From positions 108,247-172,246 of the forward strand of contig CABIXY010000003.1 in NCBI GenBank assembly GCA_902362805.1: 64,000 nt of DNA. Direction: 5' to 3'. This document shows positions 61,076 through 64,000 of this stretch, piece after piece (within the stretch, counting starts at the first letter, position 1; each line of letters begins with the position of its first letter). The notes below the pieces were generated by a model. It was not told the origin of the DNA. It did no database searches and saw only the letters and a program-made list of their open reading frames with translations. This DNA comes from Eubacteriaceae bacterium (GTDB lineage: Bacteria; Bacillota; Clostridia; Peptostreptococcales; Anaerovoracaceae). The position numbers and the translations under genes are program-made.

Positions 61076-62350
61076 ATGAGCAGTTATAACGCAGTATTAG
61101 CTAGAAATACTGAAAATGCACCGACGAATATCGGCCGCTCTTCGCAGACGGTGGCGTTCTCTCACTACAATAACCTCTCCGCTCAGTTGCCCATTGACCC
61201 TAAAACAGGGGAACTGGTCACTGGCGGTATCAAAGGACAGGCAATGCAGTGCTTTAAGAACATCAAAGCGATTGTCGAGAGTATCGATCATTCTATGAGT
61301 GATGTGGTGAAGATTACGATTTTCGTCAAGGATATCAAAGACATGGAAGCTGTAGACGAAGTGTACAAGCCGTTTTTCCCCGGTTATGTTCCCGCCCGGA
61401 CAGTGGCCGCTGCAGCCGCTTTACCTATGGATGCCCTGGTACAGGTGGAAGCGATTCTTTCCAACGGAGAAGGTACCATTCCAAATGCGCCCCAGGCAGG
61501 CGACCTCATAAAGATAACAAACAACACAGAAAATGCACCGACCTGTTCTCTATCCACACAGACTGTAGCATTTTCTCATTACAATCATCTTTCCGCCCAG
61601 TTGCCCATTGAAGCGAAATCCGGCAAATTGGTCACTGGCGGTGTCAAAGAGCAGGCGGCACAATGTTTTAAGAATATCAAAGCGATTTTAGAGAGTATCG
61701 ACGTTCCCTTTGACGATATCGTAAAACTGAACATCTTTCTCAAAGACCTGGCAGATAGAAATGTCGTGGATGATGTCTATAAGACGTTCTTTCCGGACTC
61801 TGCGATTGCAAGGGCAGCGGCCTACGTTCCGGCGCGGACCTTCATTGCTGCTTCTGGATTACCGATGAACGCCTGTGTTCAAGTGGAAGCGGTCGTATCC
61901 CACGGAGATGGCACGCCTCCGCAAGCAGTGGAGGACAGGCACGGATTGATCATTGAAGCGAACAATACAGAAAACGCGCCAAAATGTCCTTTGTCCACGC
62001 AGACAGTAGCTTTTTCCCATTACAACCACCTTTCAGCACAATTACCGCTAGATCCGAAAACTGGCAGCATGGCTGCCGGCGGCGTAAAAGAACAGGCAAG
62101 ACAGTGCCTGGACAACATCAAAGCCATCGTTGAAAGTATCGGTCATGTGATGGAGGATGTGGTGAAAGTGAATATTTTCCTCAAAAATATTGCAGATATC
62201 GAGGCGGCAGATGAAGTGTACAGAGACTTCTTCCCAGACGGTATCCCTGCGAGAAGAATCGTCGGCGTATCGGAATTGCCTGACCAAGCCTGCATCCAAA
62301 TCGACGCAGTGGTGTCCAACGCAGAAGGAACACCGCCGATGACAAATTAA
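61076..62350 (+). CDS. Triple-domain RidA/YjgF protein (three fused copies)
   Basis: A 424-residue protein of three tandem RidA domains (about 5-137, 147-285, 295-420). Each opens NTENAP and continues QTVAFSHYN.LSAQLP. Free RidA is a homotrimer with three active sites at subunit borders, so this is in effect a one-chain trimer. The catalytic Arg is kept in all three (PARTV R108, PARTF R254, PARRI R393). The paired acid is Glu125 and Glu271 in domains 1 and 2 but Asp410 in domain 3. Domain 2 has a ten-residue insert before PART. RidA enzymes destroy reactive enamines/imines made by PLP enzymes. Ribosome binding site AAAGGAG. Confidence 0.92.
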   Translation: MSSYNAVLARNTENAPTNIGRSSQTVAFSHYNNLSAQLPIDPKTGELVTGGIKGQAMQCFKNIKAIVESIDHSMSDVVKITIFVKDIKDMEAVDEVYKPFFPGYVPARTVAAAAALPMDALVQVEAILSNGEGTIPNAPQAGDLIKITNNTENAPTCSLSTQTVAFSHYNHLSAQLPIEAKSGKLVTGGVKEQAAQCFKNIKAILESIDVPFDDIVKLNIFLKDLADRNVVDDVYKTFFPDSAIARAAAYVPARTFIAASGLPMNACVQVEAVVSHGDGTPPQAVEDRHGLIIEANNTENAPKCPLSTQTVAFSHYNHLSAQLPLDPKTGSMAAGGVKEQARQCLDNIKAIVESIGHVMEDVVKVNIFLKNIADIEAADEVYRDFFPDGIPARRIVGVSELPDQACIQIDAVVSNAEGTPPMTN

Positions 62351-62375
62351 TCTCATATCACGTTAGAAATTGCAG

Positions 62376-62421
62376 AAAAGCAACAGATGATCATTCGATT
62401 GAGCAGACCTGTTGCTTTTTT
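62376..62421 (+). terminator. Rho-independent terminator after the RidA gene
   Basis: AAAAGCAACAG (62376-62386) pairs with CTGTTGCTTTT (62409-62419), followed by further T. Confidence 0.85.
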
Positions 62422-62479
62422 GATAGAAGGTTATTTCTGCGTCATTTTATTCAAATCCCCTGCTTCTTAAAGCTTTTGA

Positions 62480-62508
62480 TTGTGTATCCATTCTGCCCGT
62501 GATAGAAT
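62480..62508 (+). promoter_or_regulatory. Promoter of the right-edge GGDEF/EAL gene
   Basis: TTGTGT (62480-62485), a 17-bp spacer and TAGAAT (62503-62508) with an extended TGA before it. It leaves a leader of about 75-85 nt. Confidence 0.65.
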
Positions 62509-62590
62509 AGATAAAAAGGGCGGGCTTGCAGAAGCAGGCTGACGCTCTGACGATGCATGCACAATCAGTTGGTTATGAATACAGGAGAAG

Positions 62591-64000
62591 ATGTCACACA
62601 TGAGGCAGGATAATTTTGAAGTAGAAGATCGGGAAATATACGCCGCTTTGATGGAGAGTATTGACGATTACATCTATATTGGGGACTTGACAAGCAACAA
62701 GTATTTGATATCGCAGAATATGCTGGACGATTTTGAACTTCCCGACAGAATGGTTGACGATTTAGTCAGCGCGTGGGGAGAACTGATCCACGAAAAGGAT
62801 AAAGTGCGCTTTTTTAAATCTATTCAGGACATGCTGGATGGCAGGACAGATTCGCACAACGAGGAATACCAGATACGAAATCGGCAGGGACAGTATATCT
62901 GGGTCCATTGCCGAGGCAGGCTGTATCGCGACCAGGAGTCGGGCAGGCCTCGTTCTTTCGTGGGCATAGTAAAGAAACCTACGTCCATCGGTAAAATCGA
63001 CCAGGTAACAGGACTGCACACCCACGAGAAATATGTGGAAGCTATCGAGGGGATGGCAGCGGCTGGTGTTATGTCAAAAGCAGGAATGATTTTGCTGGGC
63101 ATCGACGATTTTTCAAGAATCAATACGCTGAAAACCCATCATTTTGGCGATATCGTTTTGCGTTACGTTGCTCAGGACCTGATGAAAATGCTTCCGCCGG
63201 GAACCATGCTGTATCGTTTTGACGGCGATCAGTTTGCCATCCTTTTGCCAGTGGGAAGCAGATCCACGTTATTCAGAATCTATGAGAAAATACAGAACTT
63301 TACGATAGAACCTCATTTTGCGGAGGGGCAGGAGTATAGCTTCACGATATCGGCAGGCGCAGTGTGTTTTTCTGAAATTGGGCTCATTGAAGAAGATGTT
63401 GAGAAGTGTGCCGCAATCGCCTTGAAAGAGGCGAAAGCGATGGGCAAGAATCGGTGCGTATTTTTTGCGCCCGAAATGCTGGACTATAAAGTGCGCGAAC
63501 AAAAAATTCTGCAGGAACTGGCAGGAAGTGTAAGGGAAAGCTTTCGAGGATTTCATCTGGCCTATCAGCCGATTACAGATGCGACGAACCTGACGGTAAT
63601 CGGCGCTGAAGCGTTGCTGCGGTTTCACAGTGATACTTATGGTGCTTTAGGACCGGACGAATTCATTCCGCTGTTAGAGAATACAGGCTGGATTTTTCCA
63701 GTGGGACGCTGGGTTTTATCCCAGGCGATCAAAACCTGTGTACGGTGGCGGGAGAAAATTGACGATTTTACAATCAACGTCAATGTATCCTGCCTCCAGT
63801 TCAAAGACGACAGCTTTGCCTCTGTGGTAGAAGAAGAGTTGAAGAGATACGGGCTGCCGCCGCGGTATCTGACACTGGAGATGACAGAAACCTATTTTGT
63901 AACGAACAAAGAGAATCTTGCTGCTACAATATCCTATCTCCACGAGTTAGGATGCAAAATCGCCATGGATGATTTTGGAACGGGCTACTCATCGTTGGGA
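62591..64000 (+). CDS. c-di-GMP protein PAS-GGDEF(degenerate)-EAL, cut by window edge
   Basis: The frame is open to the right edge (at least 470 residues). A PAS/PAC domain (about 12-140, DDYIYIGDLTSNKYLIS) is followed by GGDEF with FDGDQF at the active site (degenerate, probably not a cyclase) and EAL with AEALLRF, INVNVSCLQF, LEMTET and MDDFGTGYSSL before the cut. It should be a phosphodiesterase. The layout and the DGDQF variant match the C-terminal half of the 856-residue protein at 37286, so the two are paralogues. ATG 62591 lies three bases after GGAGAAG's core and ATG 62600 twelve bases after; either may be used. Confidence 0.88.
   Translation, partial: MSHMRQDNFEVEDREIYAALMESIDDYIYIGDLTSNKYLISQNMLDDFELPDRMVDDLVSAWGELIHEKDKVRFFKSIQDMLDGRTDSHNEEYQIRNRQGQYIWVHCRGRLYRDQESGRPRSFVGIVKKPTSIGKIDQVTGLHTHEKYVEAIEGMAAAGVMSKAGMILLGIDDFSRINTLKTHHFGDIVLRYVAQDLMKMLPPGTMLYRFDGDQFAILLPVGSRSTLFRIYEKIQNFTIEPHFAEGQEYSFTISAGAVCFSEIGLIEEDVEKCAAIALKEAKAMGKNRCVFFAPEMLDYKVREQKILQELAGSVRESFRGFHLAYQPITDATNLTVIGAEALLRFHSDTYGALGPDEFIPLLENTGWIFPVGRWVLSQAIKTCVRWREKIDDFTINVNVSCLQFKDDSFASVVEEELKRYGLPPRYLTLEMTETYFVTNKENLAATISYLHELGCKIAMDDFGTGYSSLG

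Noticed and set aside
62509-62590. A c-di-GMP riboswitch in the leader of the right-edge GGDEF/EAL gene
   Set aside because: The leader is short and lacks the conserved GEMM core; only a GC-rich hairpin is possible.

Overview
The window looks like the chromosome of an anaerobic, peptide- and amino-acid-using Clostridia member (Bacillota), possibly near Anaerovoracaceae/Family XIII. The genus is not determinable from this sequence alone. Supporting signs are strong AGGAGG ribosome binding sites, many ATGA-type gene overlaps, a V-type ATPase whose K subunit carries the Na+-binding residues, an NhaC-type antiporter, M20 dipeptidases, an Opp-type peptide importer and several c-di-GMP proteins. 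No rRNA, tRNA or CRISPR array was seen.

Layout, left part. 1-5200: the end of an NhaC antiporter, then an MMPL/RND exporter overlapping a secreted heptad-repeat partner. 5322-14014: a complete nine-gene V-ATPase operon (H-I-K-E-C-F-A-B-D) with its own promoter and terminator. 14076-15510: a stand-alone AAA/DUF4143 ATPase. 15521-31220: a sigma-54-controlled catabolic block. It has an M20 dipeptidase behind one -24/-12 promoter, then the PAS-AAA-Fis activator, paired palindromic enhancer sites and a second -24/-12 promoter. That promoter drives a long run: two-subunit aconitase X, M20 amidohydrolase, degradative HMG-CoA reductase, an HMG-CoA-lyase-like enzyme, a five-gene oligopeptide/dipeptide ABC importer, a DUF917 protein and a small Cys-rich protein. 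I read this block as uptake and breakdown of an amide- or peptide-linked mevalonate-type compound (possibly anhydromevalonyl) to HMG-CoA and C2/C4 units.

Layout, middle. 31384-34009 is a minus-strand beta-helix repeat protein of the Pmp/GGGI type ending in a Listeria-Bacteroides (InlB-type) repeat. 34147-37189 holds a PaaI-type thioesterase and a TetR-controlled ABC-2 exporter with a clear TetR-like palindrome. 37214-42807 is a PAS-GGDEF-PAS-GGDEF-EAL protein followed by a hybrid histidine kinase with two periplasmic binding domains. 42877-43475 is a non-coding stretch with two different repeat arrays. The second array has alternating ~91-bp units whose stems differ by paired, compensating changes; it runs directly into the promoter of a DEAD-box RNA helicase, which overlaps a 23S rRNA uracil methyltransferase (RlmD type) with long inserts.

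Layout, right part. 47329-56700 is a visibly AT-richer island. It contains a complete type II CBASS (Cap4 nuclease-SAVED effector, CD-NTase, Cap2 E1/E2, Cap3 JAMM protease). Gene wreckage follows: a YhcG/DUF1016 tail, a frameshifted RlmD-like tail and a KilA-N start. Then come a dGTPase, an AlbA/Schlafen-type ATPase and a frameshifted small ORF. 56787-64000 returns to ordinary composition: SWIM-zinc protein, DUF1653 protein, a large imperfect palindrome, an MFS transporter divergent from a TetR regulator, AlkC-type DNA glycosylase, a protein with three fused RidA domains, and a GGDEF-EAL protein cut by the window edge.
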